Notes: generated by a model from the letters alone, not told the origin. A DNA stretch of 64,000 bases from Tillus elongatus (GCA_964006375.1 OZ023270.1:54452036-54516035), one strand, 5' to 3'. Shown: positions 1-14,189, numbered from the stretch's first letter. A program made the numbers and translations.

Positions 1-1233
1 TTCCATGGACCGCATGTCACTACTGGAAGACCAACAACACCAGTGCTCTCAAATTAATTAAAATGTAGCTTTGCGACTTTTTGTTGAAATAAGGGGGGAA
101 TGTAATGAAACTCCCGTTTCGTTGCAATAAAACCAAATTTCGCTGCCGTAACACCACACTGACAATTCTGTTAATTAATATTTTTAATAAATAAATATTC
201 TCAAAGCACTGGTAGAAATGAAAATCCATACAAAATATATTCTTTGATCATAAAGAATTCGATAAATGAAATACCGGAACGTTATCAATTAGATTACACG
301 AATAAAAATATACAAATTTAACAAAAGTAAATTTTAAATTTTTTTACGTTAAATAAAGAGAAAAAAGCTTCTAGAATTAAACAAGGACGCCCAAGTTTTA
401 CCATGCAAAAGCAGGCCCATTGGCCAAATAAAATCAGTTGAGTTAAGTCAATTCGGCATAGAGTTCCGAATAGAGTGAAGTAGTTCACCCGAGTATCCCT
501 AGAGTATTTTCTCCGAGTTCTTAGTGGGAAAACCTTCAGACCCGTTCCTTTCCCCTTTCCGCTATTGTATTTTTGGTAAAAAACATATAATTTAATTAAT
601 ATTTGCTATTTATATTTTCTGATCTACTTTAAATCGTATATAGTTGTCCCCCGAGCCCAGCGCTAATCCTACTTTTCTTTTTCCCGTCTTTCAATATACA
701 GGTGTCCCTAATACCCAGTTTAAACAGAATTGACACCCTATATATTTTTATTTTTATTTTGTTTGGTCATAGGCACGCAACGAATAAGCGAGGGTTGTAA
801 TAACATAATTTCTTCTCATTTCTAGCTGTTTTGGTAATATACCTTAGTGATTCAGTAACATTGTGTACCGTTGTGACTCCCACCTCCTAGTTAAAATAAC
901 TTGGGAGTTTGGAGGACTATACATAGTTTCCACTGTGTTAGCACTCACTGGCGTCTCCATGTGTAGCCCGAGCGTTAAAACAGTGTAAAATATCGTCTCC
1001 TTATTACCGTCATATGAGTAAAAAACTCCCTTAAAATTTTGGAATCAAACTGGCTAGGAATAAGAAAAATTCCGCGATCTGATTTTCCGGGTAATCGCCT
1101 GCTTGGTCAAAGCTGAAATAGGAATACAGTATTTCGTCTTCTTGCCTTATTCACACTTTGTACCTACCAGTCAGCCCTGGTAAGAACCATATCTTAAGTA
1201 ATTTCTCTTTGTAAATATTCTCACATGTAATTT

Positions 1234-1235
<2 letters not shown>
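1..1235. other. AT-rich stretch without a recognisable gene
   Basis: I find no ORF with family features here. The DNA is AT-rich and unique-looking. A motif ATACAGGTGTCCC near 697-709 resembles a mariner-type terminus, but no partner is visible. The short open frame at 20-229 on the minus strand has no recognisable domain. Confidence 0.6.

Positions 1236-1301
<66 letters not shown>
1236..1301. repeat. (TA)n microsatellite
   Basis: Pure TA dinucleotide array of about 66 bp. Its right edge is the abrupt left edge of the mariner-type relic that follows. Confidence 0.97.
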
Positions 1302-1306
<5 letters not shown>

Positions 1307-2823
1307 GTGCCGCCGATTGTGGGCGCTCTAGAGAAGTAAGAACTGTAGCACTTGAAGAGGCTGTCCTCAATTTAATTGAAGAATCTTCTGGTACAAGTAC
1401 AGGAAGAATCGCCGAAGTCTTAAATGTCAGCTATTCCACGGTATTTAGAATTTAAAAGAACAACTACTGTATCCCTACCATATCCAACGAGTTCAAGCGC
1501 TCTTACCTCGTGATTTTTTACCTCGTTTAATCTTTTGTCAATGGATGCTTCAAATGATCACGCAAGTTCCACAGTTCTTATCTCGTATTTTATTTACTGA
1601 TGAGGCCAACTTTTCACGAGAATCTATTAGAAATTTTCATAATAACCACATATGGTCTGAAGAAAACCCACACGAAATTACAATTTTCATTTTCAACACC
1701 AGTTTTCATTAAATGTATGGCTTGCTGTCATTGATGATGACTTAATTGGACCATATTTTCCTCCGATAGGACTAAATGGAGAAGTGTACTGTCATCTACT
1801 CGAAGAAGAGTTGCCCCTACTTCTTGAAAATATTCCTTTACAAATTAGACAACAAATGTGGTACATGCACGACGGGGCTCCGGCTCATTTTAGTATCAAC
1901 GCTCGTAACTACTTGAACGAAGTTTACCCAAATCGTTGGATAGGTCGAGGAGGCCCAGAGAATTGGCCTGCCCGATCTCCTGAATTGAATCCGTTGGAAT
2001 TTTGCCTGTGGGGTTTTCTGAAAACCTTAGTTTATTCAAGTCCTGTTGCAAACATCGATGACCTCAGAAATCGTATTATCGCATCATGTGATATTATAAG
2101 AAACACACCCGGTATTTTTCATAGAATGAGAAACAGACTAGTCATGCGTTCTCTCCGAAGGGGGACATTTTCAACATTTATTATGATGATACGTACTGAC
2201 ATTTTGTTAATATTTCTTTTCGTTTCTTAGTTTGTTAATTATTAATTATTAAATAGTAGTACAATGCCTAGTTGTTGTTTCTTATTATGAATTTTTGGAA
2301 ATTAGTAAAAGCCAGAACAATACATATTGACATATTAGTGTAATTATGACGTTATTTGACAGCCTACCACGTACTTGTTTTTTCCGCAAATAACAACCAC
2401 TCTGTAAATACATGTGACATCGATCTGAGTAATATTTTATTTTTTGTTATGAAACTAACAATTTTATGAGAAAATGTCAAGACATAAAAAAGTTGCTAAA
2501 TGAATCCTTCTTTCCAAATCATTTTTTTAAATAGAAAACGGTACACACAATAAAAAGTACTAATAAAAAATAATGTAAGGGTAGGTTTTTTCACCCTCTT
2601 GTGATAACATTATAGGGTTATAAAATCCTTTAAAACTGTCATTTCGTTATCCTTATGCATCTGCAAAATTTCGTCTTTTAAAATTATCCTATAACTGAGA
2701 AATTTAATGAAAACTTTTTTTTGCCAAAATTTCAAAAGGCTGTAACTTGGTGGAGAAGGGGTTTCAAGAAAAACTTTATAAGAAAGACACCCCTTCTTTT
2801 TCGCATCAATTTAGAAACACCCA

Positions 2824-2824
<1 letters not shown>
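1302..2824 (+). mobile_element. Tc1/mariner-type DNA transposon relic
   Basis: The segment carries a broken DDE transposase and a 3' noncoding part that ends in TTTCTAAATTGATGCG-type sequence (seen on the opposite strand) and CTGGGTGT just before a TA array. The end GAAACACCCAG next to TA is a typical mariner-type terminus with a TA target. The left end does not match this terminus: the sequence after the upstream TA array starts inside the transposase N-terminus, so the left inverted repeat is missing. The element therefore fills the space between two TA arrays. Confidence 0.75.
1306..2200 (+). pseudogene. mariner-type (DDE_3) transposase, broken
   Basis: Three reading frames joined by frameshifts give a helix-turn-helix start (GRIAEVLNVSYSTVFRI, then a stop), the first catalytic Asp in FTDEANFSRE, VWLAVIDDDLIGPYF, the second Asp in HDGAPAHF and the third block ARSPELNPLEFCLWG. 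The usual third block reads SPDL; here the acidic residue is Glu, 37 residues after the second Asp. The longest open part is 1784-2230, whose apparent GTG start lies inside the conserved domain, so the original frame extends upstream. The protein would cut and paste the element at TA sites, but it cannot now be made whole. It is related in layout to the transposases at 24.8-25.9 kb and 35.1-36.1 kb. Confidence 0.8.

Positions 2825-2911
<87 letters not shown>
2825..2911. repeat. (TA)n microsatellite
   Basis: TA array of about 87 bp starting exactly at the right end of the mariner-type relic. The long Tyr-Ile open frames across it are translations of the repeat. Confidence 0.97.
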
Positions 2912-2915
<4 letters not shown>

Positions 2916-3356
2916 AACAATATAACTATTATTTGTTTTAAATAACTGTTGTTCACTGTTAAGTCTCTGGAAACCAAATATCTCCACTTCAGTCTTCCCG
3001 AGCACCATACTCCCTTAGGGTTGTCTGTTACTTGAACATTAGTCACTTTGGGGCTTCCACTTTCCCCCAGGAACCTTTTTGAAAACCTCAAGTAAAGTGG
3101 CGGCGCTCGAGACAAATCCCTTTTCCCGATCAAAACACTGACCCACACTCCACCCTTCTGACGTAGACCGTTACAAGCGCATTATAATTCTAATGAAACA
3201 CCTAAATATATTGTTAATCATCAAAGACCGACCCACGCTCACGCATTCCGCCGCGTGCGTGGAGAAACTTGCGATGTGGCGTGAGTAGACCCAGCGCATC
3301 TACTTACTACCTAATTGGCTTGGCATTGACTTCAAACAGATAAGTAGGTAGCGCAT
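2912..3356. other. GC-richer spacer without a recognised gene
   Basis: About 445 bp with more G and C than its surroundings and two similar CCCAC-rich stretches near 3141 and 3231. I recognise no coding domain. Confidence 0.5.
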
Positions 3357-3502
<146 letters not shown>

Positions 3503-4132
3503 TTCGATTACAACCCAACAGAAAAAATCCATAAATTATGGTACTTAACTAATAGTTACAGAAAAACTATAGATAGTACACAACAGAGTCAACTATTCAA
3601 GGCTGAGAAACAATCAACTAAGAAACAATCAATAACAAACAGAAAGAAGATATTAAGAAAATAGCAAGAAAAATTACCAAATCAAACTACGTGGCGGAAA
3701 ACATGAATATTGGACATTATATATGCCGACACCTCAGATGCGCTATCACACACACTAACATTGCAGACCTGGTTAGCAAACTTACACATCTGATACATCA
3801 GCGATTTTCTCATAATGTCTGGTCTGGCTGTGGGCAAACTAAAATGTCATTGTTCCTCGTCAACACAGTCAGCACTCTGAACTTAATCCTTGAAAGCAGC
3901 TCAAGCAAATTAATCCTGTTCCATAACAATTTCTGAAGAAAACCAACCACAAAGCAAACCCTTTGGCTTCCAAGGAAGTCCCGTCAAATCTGTCGAGAAA
4001 CTGCTGATACGGTGTGCCCCGCGATGGATAAACACCATCCAACCTGTAAGAGAAATATTCTAAGTATTTCTTCTGAGCCCTTTCTATGGAATCTTTACAG
4101 CAGCCGTACAAAGGTGACCAAACTTGACTAGC

Positions 4133-4957
4133 CTATTCAAGCTTAGGTCTTACCAATGTGTTATACAATACTTCTATACACTCGGTTCCACTGAAATCCT
4201 TACAGACCCTGATGATAAAACCTAGATACCTAATAGCTTCTGATACTGATGCCTGAATATGGAGGTCAACACAAAGTTTTCGGTCAAACACAACACCCAA
4301 GTCTCTCTTGCTATCACCCCTATGTAAAACACTCCCCTGTAATGTACAATTAAAACTGATATTGGTAACACTCCTAGAATACGTCACTACAGTACATTTA
4401 CTTATATTGAGTTCTAGTATATTATCATGACACCAGTTTTGGAGAGCAATTAAATCATCCTGCAACACAGAACAGTCCCGCAGTGTGTCTATCCGGCGAA
4501 AGATTTTTAAGTCGTTAGCATACAATAAACGCTCACAAGATAAGATATCACAGAGGTCGTTAATGAAAATAATAAAAAATAGAGGACCCAGGTTAGATCC
4601 TTGTGGAACGCCTGGTACAGGAGTATAGCTTTCGGATTTAATTCCCATATATTCTAAGGCTAGATGCATTCTCACCACAATTAGAACCGTAGACCGGTTT
4701 CGCTCACATAATGTGCACGGTTGGTCAAATATGAGCAAAAACTTGATCCTGAGCGAAACCAATTTCTGACAACTTAGACAGTAAAACAGAATGATCATCT
4801 CTGTCAAATACCTGGGATATATCCGTATATATATCATCCGACTGTTTACCTGCGTCAATTGACTCGGCTATGTACGGAGTGAACAATAACAAGTTTTACA
4901 CAATTGAGCGCTTAGTAACAAAACCATACTGTTTGGTTGACATCATGTTCTTTAAGT

Positions 4958-5032
<75 letters not shown>

Positions 5033-5521
5033 CCCATAAAGCATAGACTCCAGTACTTTTGAGAATATTGAGAGAATTGATACGGGCCTATAATTCTCAA
5101 TCTTGGATCGACAATCTGACTTAAATATCGGTACTACTCTGGCTATCTTCCATACATCAGGATAGGTGTGCGTTTTCAAGACTTTGTTCAAAATTAAGCA
5201 TAAGGGGTCTCTCAGTACGGCTGCACAATCTCTTGCTATAAACGAAGGGCCAATAGTAAGTTTAGGCTTAACACGCTTTAGGGCTTCAAAAACATCAACC
5301 TCAGTAACTGCTTTGAGACCTACATGTGAAGACAAGTAGGATTCGGTCATTGACTCACGACCAGAGGGTGGAACATAAACAGAGTCAAAATGTGTGGCAA
5401 AACCGTCTAGTGTTGTCTGTGGTGTATCCAGTGGTATCCCATTTAAGGACATAAGACAAGTATTCATTGAAGATTTCTTCCTATTGTTTATGTACGACCA
5501 AACTGAAGAAGGGCTTGCCAC
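4133..5521 (-). pseudogene. reverse transcriptase of the CR1/Jockey-group element, broken
   Basis: This is the ORF2 polymerase that would copy the element RNA at a nicked target. Visible blocks in order are: a linker near 5521 (SSVWSYINNRKKSS), ARVVPIFKSD then NYRPVSILSIFSKVLESML, a (TA)n array at 4960-5029, KQYGFVTKRS, TDISQVFDRDDH (motif A), GVPQGSNLGPLFF, LLYANDLKIF (motif C) and DLGVVFDRKL. The canonical YADD is YAND, so one catalytic Asp is lost. Frameshifts and stops lie between about 4650 and 4950. It cannot be functional. Confidence 0.8.
4960..5029. repeat. (TA)n array inside a reverse transcriptase
   Basis: About 70 bp of TA lie between the SILSIFSKVLESMLYGH block and the KQYGF block. 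The flanking coding blocks are otherwise in the expected order, so the array replaced or expanded a short piece of coding sequence. Confidence 0.95.
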
Positions 5522-5692
5522 GAGTTGGCTTTGTATTTTCGAAGTATAATTTTTATGCGCTATCTCTGTTTCTCTTTTGACTTCTTTACGTATATTTTTG
5601 AAAGATTCAAGACGATAAACCGAACGGGTCTTTTTATGCTTAGACCAGTAGTAATCCTTACCTTTTAAAAACTTAATGACTTTGGCTGTGAA

Positions 5693-6604
5693 CTATATCG
5701 GAAACCTAGTGTCTGGTATTTTCTTAGAGAGAACGTATTCATCAAATATGCTATACAGCAGCCGGTAAAATACATCGCACGCCTGATCCACAGATGCGGT
5801 ATTTTCTAATGAGCTCCAATCAACCCTGGCAAGTTGAGAGTACAGACCGTGGAAGTTTGGTTTCCTAAAGTTATAAACTTTTGAATTGCAATAGAATCCC
5901 TGAAATTGGTTGCCCGACCACTCAATAATTGGACTCACAGCCAGATCAGGTTGGTGGCTGTCCTCCGTCAACAAAGGACCACCCTTATGACACACATCAC
6001 ACTCCACATTTCCTATCACCATGTCAATTATCCTACCATTAATGTTTCTAACACTGTTAAACTGACTACAATCTAGAAAACTGCAAAAATCACTAAAAAC
6101 TCAACATAATGAGCAAAATGAGTTCTAACCAATACAATTTATATAGTGTGGCATATTAAAATCCCCTAGAATTATAAATTTACCTTCCAATAATCTACTG
6201 ATACATAGAAGACTTTCAAAAATATTTACATAATTATCCACACTTAAGCCAGGCTGAAAATATAACCATAAAACGTGCAAGTTTGAATTATTAAAATTAA
6301 CCTTACAACATACAGCTTCGACCGCCATGTAACTATCGGTCAGAGATAAAATTTCAACCTTCTCCACAAAGTATTCCTTTTTCAATACAAGAAAGACTCC
6401 GTCATCCCGTGATATCCTCGTCTTCACTGGGTCTCTTTCTGCTCTACACATCACATACAAGTCACTATCATCAACTTCAGAAAAGTAGAAGTCAGGTGTT
6501 AACCATGACTCAGATACGGCTACTACATCATACCCACTTGAAGACACATTGCAATAGAATTCGCCAAGCTTAGTTCTCAAGCCACGACATTTTGGTAGTA
6601 GCAC
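5693..6604 (-). pseudogene. endonuclease domain of the CR1/Jockey-group element, broken
   Basis: Two open pieces (6125-6604 and 5693-6022) make up an apurinic/apyrimidinic-type endonuclease. The first starts with a CRGLRTKL block, has VVAVSESWL with the metal-binding Glu, and ends in ILGDFNMP. The second has PLLTEDSHQPDLAVSP, which resembles the end of the domain, and then the linker to the reverse transcriptase. The enzyme would nick target DNA to prime reverse transcription. The frame is lost near 6030-6120. The 5' edge follows ORF1 after a short gap. Confidence 0.75.
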
Positions 6605-6647
6605 AAAAGGTTTTTATTCACACTGTTACTTCTGTTGGGGACATTAT

Positions 6648-7836
6648 TTAGTTTAAAGATCTGGAGTTCACCGGAGATGAACTGTCAGTCGTATAATCAA
6701 CTAATGGGTCCGAACTTGCATTTCTCTGAACTGGTACAACCCTGGGAACACCATGTACATGTATAACCTTCACTTCTTCGCCCCTATTTGATCTGTCAAG
6801 CAGTTCCTTCCTGACGTGCTGATAATCTGTAATTTCTTTGCGAGTTTGGTCCCTTGACAATACAACACCCATATATGTTCCATTGTTCTTGAGCTTTTTA
6901 CTGCCACGGAGTCAGAGACTACAAACTCTCCATTTTTTTAAATTTCTTTTAGCGGCCTTAGATTTGGATTACCAACCCTTGGGCGACCAACTTTATACAT
7001 TTTGTAGTCAGCAAGATCAATAGATGACGTCGGAACCAAGAATTTAATTAAAACTAGCAAGTCCGATGCATCATCTCCTGGTGTCTACGGAAAACTAAAG
7101 GCCATTAAATTTTTCTGTCGAGCCTGTCTGTCACTCAGCTTTGCCAGTAGGTAAGATACAGTTTCTTCCTCATCAGTGCACACTGCCCGTGGCTTACCCT
7201 CTCTCAACGTCTGAATTGTATATTGAATAGATTGGACATTTGTTTTCAGTTTAGATCGAGATGTCTCCAGGGTACCCAGAGCATCCTTGATGTCTTTTAT
7301 GTCACCAATTTTTTTTTAAATATCATCTGCATGTTCATCAAACCTAGCAGTACAATCTCGCACTGCAACCTCAAGTGCTCGCTGACCACTAACAACATTT
7401 GACATTTTTATTGACAATTCATTCTGAACCTGATGTATTTCGTTTACTTAAGTTTTTATGGATTGGGATTTTGCAATTCCACCATTCTTAAATTAAAATG
7501 TTCTAATGTAAGGCCACTTAGTGTTTCACTACCTGATTTTATTGCAGTTTCTTTAATCTGCGACTCCACTTTTTCCGTCCCTACAATCACCTGATTACTA
7601 TCCTGATTTACAGAAGAATAAACTGTGGTATCAGGCATGGAGTTATGAGAATACGTCGACGATTTAATACAAGCTGGACAAGTCCAAATCGAGCTGCTTT
7701 CATGTATATATTTAATTTCAGTGGGTGTGACGTCTACACACGATGCATGATAACTGAGACCACATGTTGTGCAAACCATATAATTCTGTTTTGAAGATAT
7801 ACACACCGTACATATCTGACAAATTGATGGAGGCAT
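6648..7836 (-). pseudogene. ORF1 protein with PHD-type zinc finger, broken
   Basis: The open start (7456-7836, 126 codons) has Cys9, Cys12, Cys22, Cys25, His30, Cys33, Cys53 and Cys56, the C4HC3 pattern of a PHD finger, with a Trp two residues before the last Cys pair as usual. After a frame break, fragments continue with EEETVSYLLAKLSDRQ, a VGRPR block near 6980 and a charged C-terminal piece (6648-6872: RKEITDYQHVRKEL). Some CR1-type elements carry a PHD finger in ORF1, where it is thought to help RNA or chromatin binding. Stops in between make it a pseudogene. Confidence 0.75.
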
Positions 7837-7860
7837 TTTACCAATCCAACAACAATACTC

Positions 7861-8757
7861 AACCGTCTATAATTTTATAAGTCAATGGTCCCAGCAAGAA
7901 TAAAATTGTCGATTTATTCCACGAACATATCCAATCAACACGCAGCTGAGTACAAACTGATAAGCGATAACAACAGCTGACCGACCTCTCACCAGCCAAG
8001 TTTCACAATTTTCAAATCTGTTATTTACAAATTACAATGCATACGCTTAAAACACAAGATTCGCACTTACTCTTCAGTTAGAGATTACCATTACAAATGC
8101 AACTACACAAAATTTACTAATCTCTTAAACCAAATAACACCGAAAATACAGCAATTTGTTTGCACGAAAATTAATCAACTTTAACTTGAACTATTGCATT
8201 TAATAATATATCATTGAAATTAGTTTTTCTCTTTGGAAATAAACCTGTAATCCCGTTACTGTTCGTTTTTAGTGCCTACTTTGAAGTCGGTTTAATTTTT
8301 TTAAGTTTGCTTATAAATATCCGAATTATATCATGAGTGGTTAAGCATATCTTTGTCAGTAGATGTATATACAGCGTATAGTAAAAATAATTTGTTTAAT
8401 TACTCTCAACTTGAAAGGTTAAGAGAGGGTTTTAAGTACCACAGTTTTCTGGTTGAATTCTACATACGTGTTGATATTGAAATTGCTTTCTTTACATCCA
8501 ACTTTGTTTCGTTGCATGATAACCAACTTGTGCAATGCACTTTCGTCGATTTTTTAGTAGAGCCAGTTTAAAATCTTTACGATTTCCATTAATTAATTTT
8601 CAAAAACCGTATTTTAAGTTGGTTCCAAATTTTTTATAGTGGAAGCAATAATGTAATTTTCTGGAGACCATGTCAAAATATTTTATTTAACCTTTCCCAA
8701 AACGCGAAAATAAAATACAAACCGATTTGCCTTTAAGTGTGGCATATATACGTGTAT
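7861..8757. other. stretch without a recognised gene
   Basis: This lies upstream of the CR1/Jockey-group element. The first 150 bp may include its 5' UTR. I see no domain in the small open frame at 8353-8571. Confidence 0.5.
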
Positions 8758-10029
8758 CCAAATACTATATAATGACAATACGGGACACTCCTATGATTTA
8801 GCATTGGTGATATTTGTGACAAGTACACTGGCGCCACCTCGCGTGAAGTACTGACAACTGTGCGAGTAATTTGAATTGTATATTTACCTGCATATTCTTA
8901 ATTTAGACAATTGGTTTATTATAGATGAATATAAAAACTTGTACATGACAAAACAGTGAACATTTTCTGATTATATAATTATAAATAGAATTTGTATCAA
9001 CAATCAGCTTGAAACCTAAATGAATTCAGCATGAATAATTCTGCAAATTTCTCTTACCCATAATCTTATTTCATTATAATTTAAAGTATTACCTTGAAAC
9101 CGTCGTTAAACTAACATTTCATAGGTAGGTATAGGAATATACTGAAAGCTGTTTCTGAGCATATTAAATTACAATCTGTACTTACCTATAAATAATTGTT
9201 CTAGGTATAAATGGTAGCACAGTACTCAATTTGCTATATCTCTATACATGAAAACTGTCTTATTAATCTAATATTTTAAAATATTTAACTGATATACTTA
9301 GTACATAAATAAGAAATTGTGCAAATGAAACTTAAAACTAACTCTTACTTCCGTGAATAAATCTATTATAGAGCTAAATCTGCTATTTCTATTTGTCTCT
9401 TTGAAAACTTGTCTTGGGAAGATAATTAAAAGCCTTTACCAAGTAAAATAATTGTAAATGTGAAAAAATGTGACAATTTATACCATACTGAAATAAAAAA
9501 GGACACAGAAGAATATAGAAAAACAGTTTTCTTATACCATTTATTATTAATGCAAAACTTTTTTTGCCTTCATATTTCTTTTTTTTTTTTGATGCACTGG
9601 AAGACAAGTTATGATTGAAGCATTTCAACCATCCGTTTACGAAGTTTATCTATAAATAGGTACATGATGGTAAATATTACACAATAAATTATCTTCTGCG
9701 AACTGTACATATTGGCATAAAAGTGATTCTGAATTTGTCTTCTGCTTCAAATCATATTCACGTTTCGCCACCCTTTGGAAACCTATGAAATGTCTTTGAT
9801 AGATTTAGCACGTTATAATTCGAACAATTATAGATTGCACACACCCAACCACTAACATTTATTGTAAAAAATACAGCTCAAACTTAATTATACACAGTTA
9901 AACACCAGCAATTGCTAGTGTTAAACGTTCTCGAACGACGTAACATCAGTACTATCCGCTAGGGGCGCTGATATTTTTGAAACACGAAATCAGCCGGTGT
10001 GTCCTGTATTGTCATTATATAGTATTTGG
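8758..10029. mobile_element. nonautonomous DNA element with ~32-bp terminal inverted repeats
   Basis: The left end CCAAATACTATATAATGACA (8758 on) and the right end read in reverse from 10029 match over about 32 bp with one early mismatch, then weakly for another 60 bp (both contain GCGCC and AGTACTGA motifs). The interior of about 1.2 kb has no recognisable ORF. The flanks TGTAT and TGTAA could be a 4-bp duplication, so the superfamily is open. It is a decayed or internally deleted transposon. Confidence 0.7.
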
Positions 10030-11838
<1,809 letters not shown>

Positions 11839-11908
11839 GTAAAATGTTTTTAATTTTTAAGAATTATATCCAATGTTAAAATAATTTATGTTTATACGAT
11901 TAATTGCA

Positions 11909-13671
11909 GTGAATGCAGCAGGAATTATTGCGCTACCACTCACAATTTACAAGTTTAAACGTCTACCAAAAATTTACGCTGGGTCGGCTCCTAAAAACTG
12001 GGCTATCGGAGTTTCGGATTCTGGGTGAATGCAGAGCAAACAATTTTATGAATATTTTGCCAAGGTGTTTATAAATTTTTTGAACACCAACGCAATATCT
12101 CGGCCAGTTATTGTTTTCGTAGATGGACACGCCTCACATTTATCGTTAAACCTAAGTAATCTGTGTCGTTCAAATGAGATTATTTTAATTTGTCTGCCTC
12201 CAAACACAACCGACCTGCTGCAGCCACTAGATATGGCTTTCTTTTTTCCTTTGAAGCAGGCATGGAAGAAAATTACGAGGAAATGGTTAATTGATCACGG
12301 CGGAAGAAGTATTCAGAAAAAAGACATTCCAGCGGCGTTAAATTCGAGTTTTACCCAACAAGACTTTTCTAATACAATAATATCTGAGTTCTGTACGTGT
12401 GGACTCTATCCATTTGACGAAAATGCTCCTCACTACGATAGATGTGTTAGAAGATATTTACCAAATTCTAATTCGGAGATAGTGGAAAAACCTGAAAGTG
12501 GTGAGAGAATGGAACATTTTCAGTATGTGACAGCACGAATAGATCCTGTTTTGCTGCAGACTTTCGAGAATACCTATCATAATGATTATTACTGGCAAGG
12601 TGAGGAACGGTTTATGGAACTCTACAATTTTTGGCGAAAAATGAAGGAAGAAATTGCACCGGATTCTTACACGATAATCCCACTGAATTTGGAAATTGCA
12701 AGGACTGAAGGAGATTTCATTACTCTAGACGCCTGCCCGACCATGACCACCAACGAAGAAGCAGTACGAAGGACAGAGGAGAGGATATTCTTGTTTTTGA
12801 ATTTCCTGAATATACCAATGAAAACGTGACAGCCGTAAATGAAAACAAAATCAATATTCTGCAACAAATTATTGTCAAACCAGCTGCTGAAAAAACTGGA
12901 TCAGAAACGAAACTGTTCAAAAAGAGGACTGTTAGCGATGTCCTTAAAGATGTGGAAGAATGACCTGAAGACAATAATTACCTCGACAGAAGCAAAAAGC
13001 AAAAAACTAGCTGGCCTTCAGTGGTAACCTCAGACAAGTGGGTACAAATTTTTGAAGCAAAGGAGAATCCCAAAGAAAGTATAGCTAGAGCAAAGGGTGA
13101 CAAAAAGGTCGCGCCTCGCTAAAAGATTATGAAACGAAAAACTGCCAAAGAAAAAACTGTTGCCGGAAAGACTGCGGACAACGAGACTACGGAAGAAAGG
13201 ATTGAAGAAATTTCTGCCGAAAAGAGAAGTGAAACTTTAGTTACTAAAGGAAAGACTAATACAGAAGGAAATGTTGCCAAAGAAAAAAACGACATTGGAA
13301 AAAACATTGAAGAAGGGGCTACGGAAAAAAAGATTGAAGAAGGAAATATTACTATGGAGAGAAGTACTGAAGATAAAAATCAAGAAGAAAAGGCTGCTGT
13401 CCTCATAAATGAAGAACAACCACTAGGAGTGGGATCATTTGTCATACTTCGATACGACGGAAACTTTTATCTGGCCAAAATTGTCAGTGTGGAAAATCGC
13501 GAATTTTATTGCTGTGGAATGTGCAAAAGTGGAAAGAACTGGAAGTGGCCCGATCCACCTGATCTTCTTTGGTACCGCGAAGAAGATATTCTTTTTCAAA
13601 TAACTGAACCTAAAGTTATTAATACAAGAGGCGTTTACACAGTACCTGAAATGGAAGCTTTATTTATTTAA
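11909..13671 (+). pseudogene. pogo/Jerky-type (DDE_1) transposase gene, broken
   Basis: A 3' splice acceptor (ATTAATTGCAG) precedes an exon whose translation runs through PKNWAIGVSDSG, then a TGA at 12026-12028 where the family has Trp, then 12029-12829. That part has VFVDGHASH (second catalytic Asp, residue 32) and PPNTTDLLQPLD (third Asp, residue 68), the DDE_1 signature of Tigger/Jerky/CENP-B-related proteins. Near 12790 the frame shifts; further stops lie at 12960 and 13120. After a Lys/Glu-rich stretch the C-terminal 13129-13671 is open and ends in a domain with VGSFVILRYDGNFYLAKIV and NWKWPDPPDLLWY. The first catalytic Asp would lie in an upstream exon that I cannot see. It may be a transposon gene or a domesticated copy. 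Confidence 0.75.
13129..13671 (+). CDS. open C-terminal exon with Tudor-like fold, possibly still coding
   Basis: A 180-codon frame without stops. The first 90 residues are a Lys/Glu/Thr-rich, probably coiled or disordered segment with repeated EKKIEEG-type units. Residues of about 96-160 hold hydrophobic-aromatic strands (SFVILRYDGNFYLAKIV, FYCCGMCKSGKNWKWPD, LLWYREEDILFQI) that resemble the C-terminal domain found in insect Jerky/Tigger-type proteins and look Tudor-like. The start codon is only the first Met after an upstream stop in the same frame. Whether it is translated is unknown. Confidence 0.45.
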   Translation: MKRKTAKEKTVAGKTADNETTEERIEEISAEKRSETLVTKGKTNTEGNVAKEKNDIGKNIEEGATEKKIEEGNITMERSTEDKNQEEKAAVLINEEQPLGVGSFVILRYDGNFYLAKIVSVENREFYCCGMCKSGKNWKWPDPPDLLWYREEDILFQITEPKVINTRGVYTVPEMEALFI

Positions 13672-13799
13672 ATTATTAATTATGTCTTGAAGTTTAAAGA
13701 TGATTTTTGATAATTTCTACATTTTTGAAGCAACATTTGTTTGTTTTTTTTAATATTTCTAACAAAACAGTTGCAATATGATGTTTATACTTGTATTCT

Positions 13800-14060
13800 T
13801 TAACCACAATGGCCACAACTGGTTCATTCCCTGGACACACCTAGTGAAGTGATGGCCACAACTAGCAAAACAGTACTTGGCAATAATTTATTTAGTTTAG
13901 CTCTGTCTAGTATGTTGTATCTGCATTTTGTGTCTTTTTCTACATACAGAACCAATAGTTGATTAGGTTTATCCAGGTAAGGTTGGCAACTGCTTTGAAG
14001 TTAGCAAATTATCCAAAGTTAAAAAATGTAAACTTCTTAATGTGGCCACAACCGGTGCAT
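13800..14060 (+). repeat. three copies of a TGGCCACAAC motif
   Basis: AATGGCCACAACTGGT near 13808, GATGGCCACAACTAG near 13851 and TGTGGCCACAACCGGT near 14041 lie downstream of the pogo-type pseudogene, in what would be its 3' UTR. The spacing is irregular. No function is inferred. Confidence 0.5.
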
Positions 14061-14189
14061 TTACCAAATACTATTTTAATTTTCTAGCTTCATAGAAAAT
14101 TCAATTTCGTCCATTTGTCTCAAAAAGAGCTACAACAGAAGATTAAAATGGTTTTTTTTTATAATACATATCGATGATAACAATTTTGA

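Noticed and set aside
2721..3148. Open frames of up to 138 codons rich in Tyr-Ile across TA arrays (also at 11.7, 23.8, 34, 48, 49.5, 52.8 and 58.5 kb)
   Set aside because: They are translations of the dinucleotide array on both strands, with no conserved sequence outside it.
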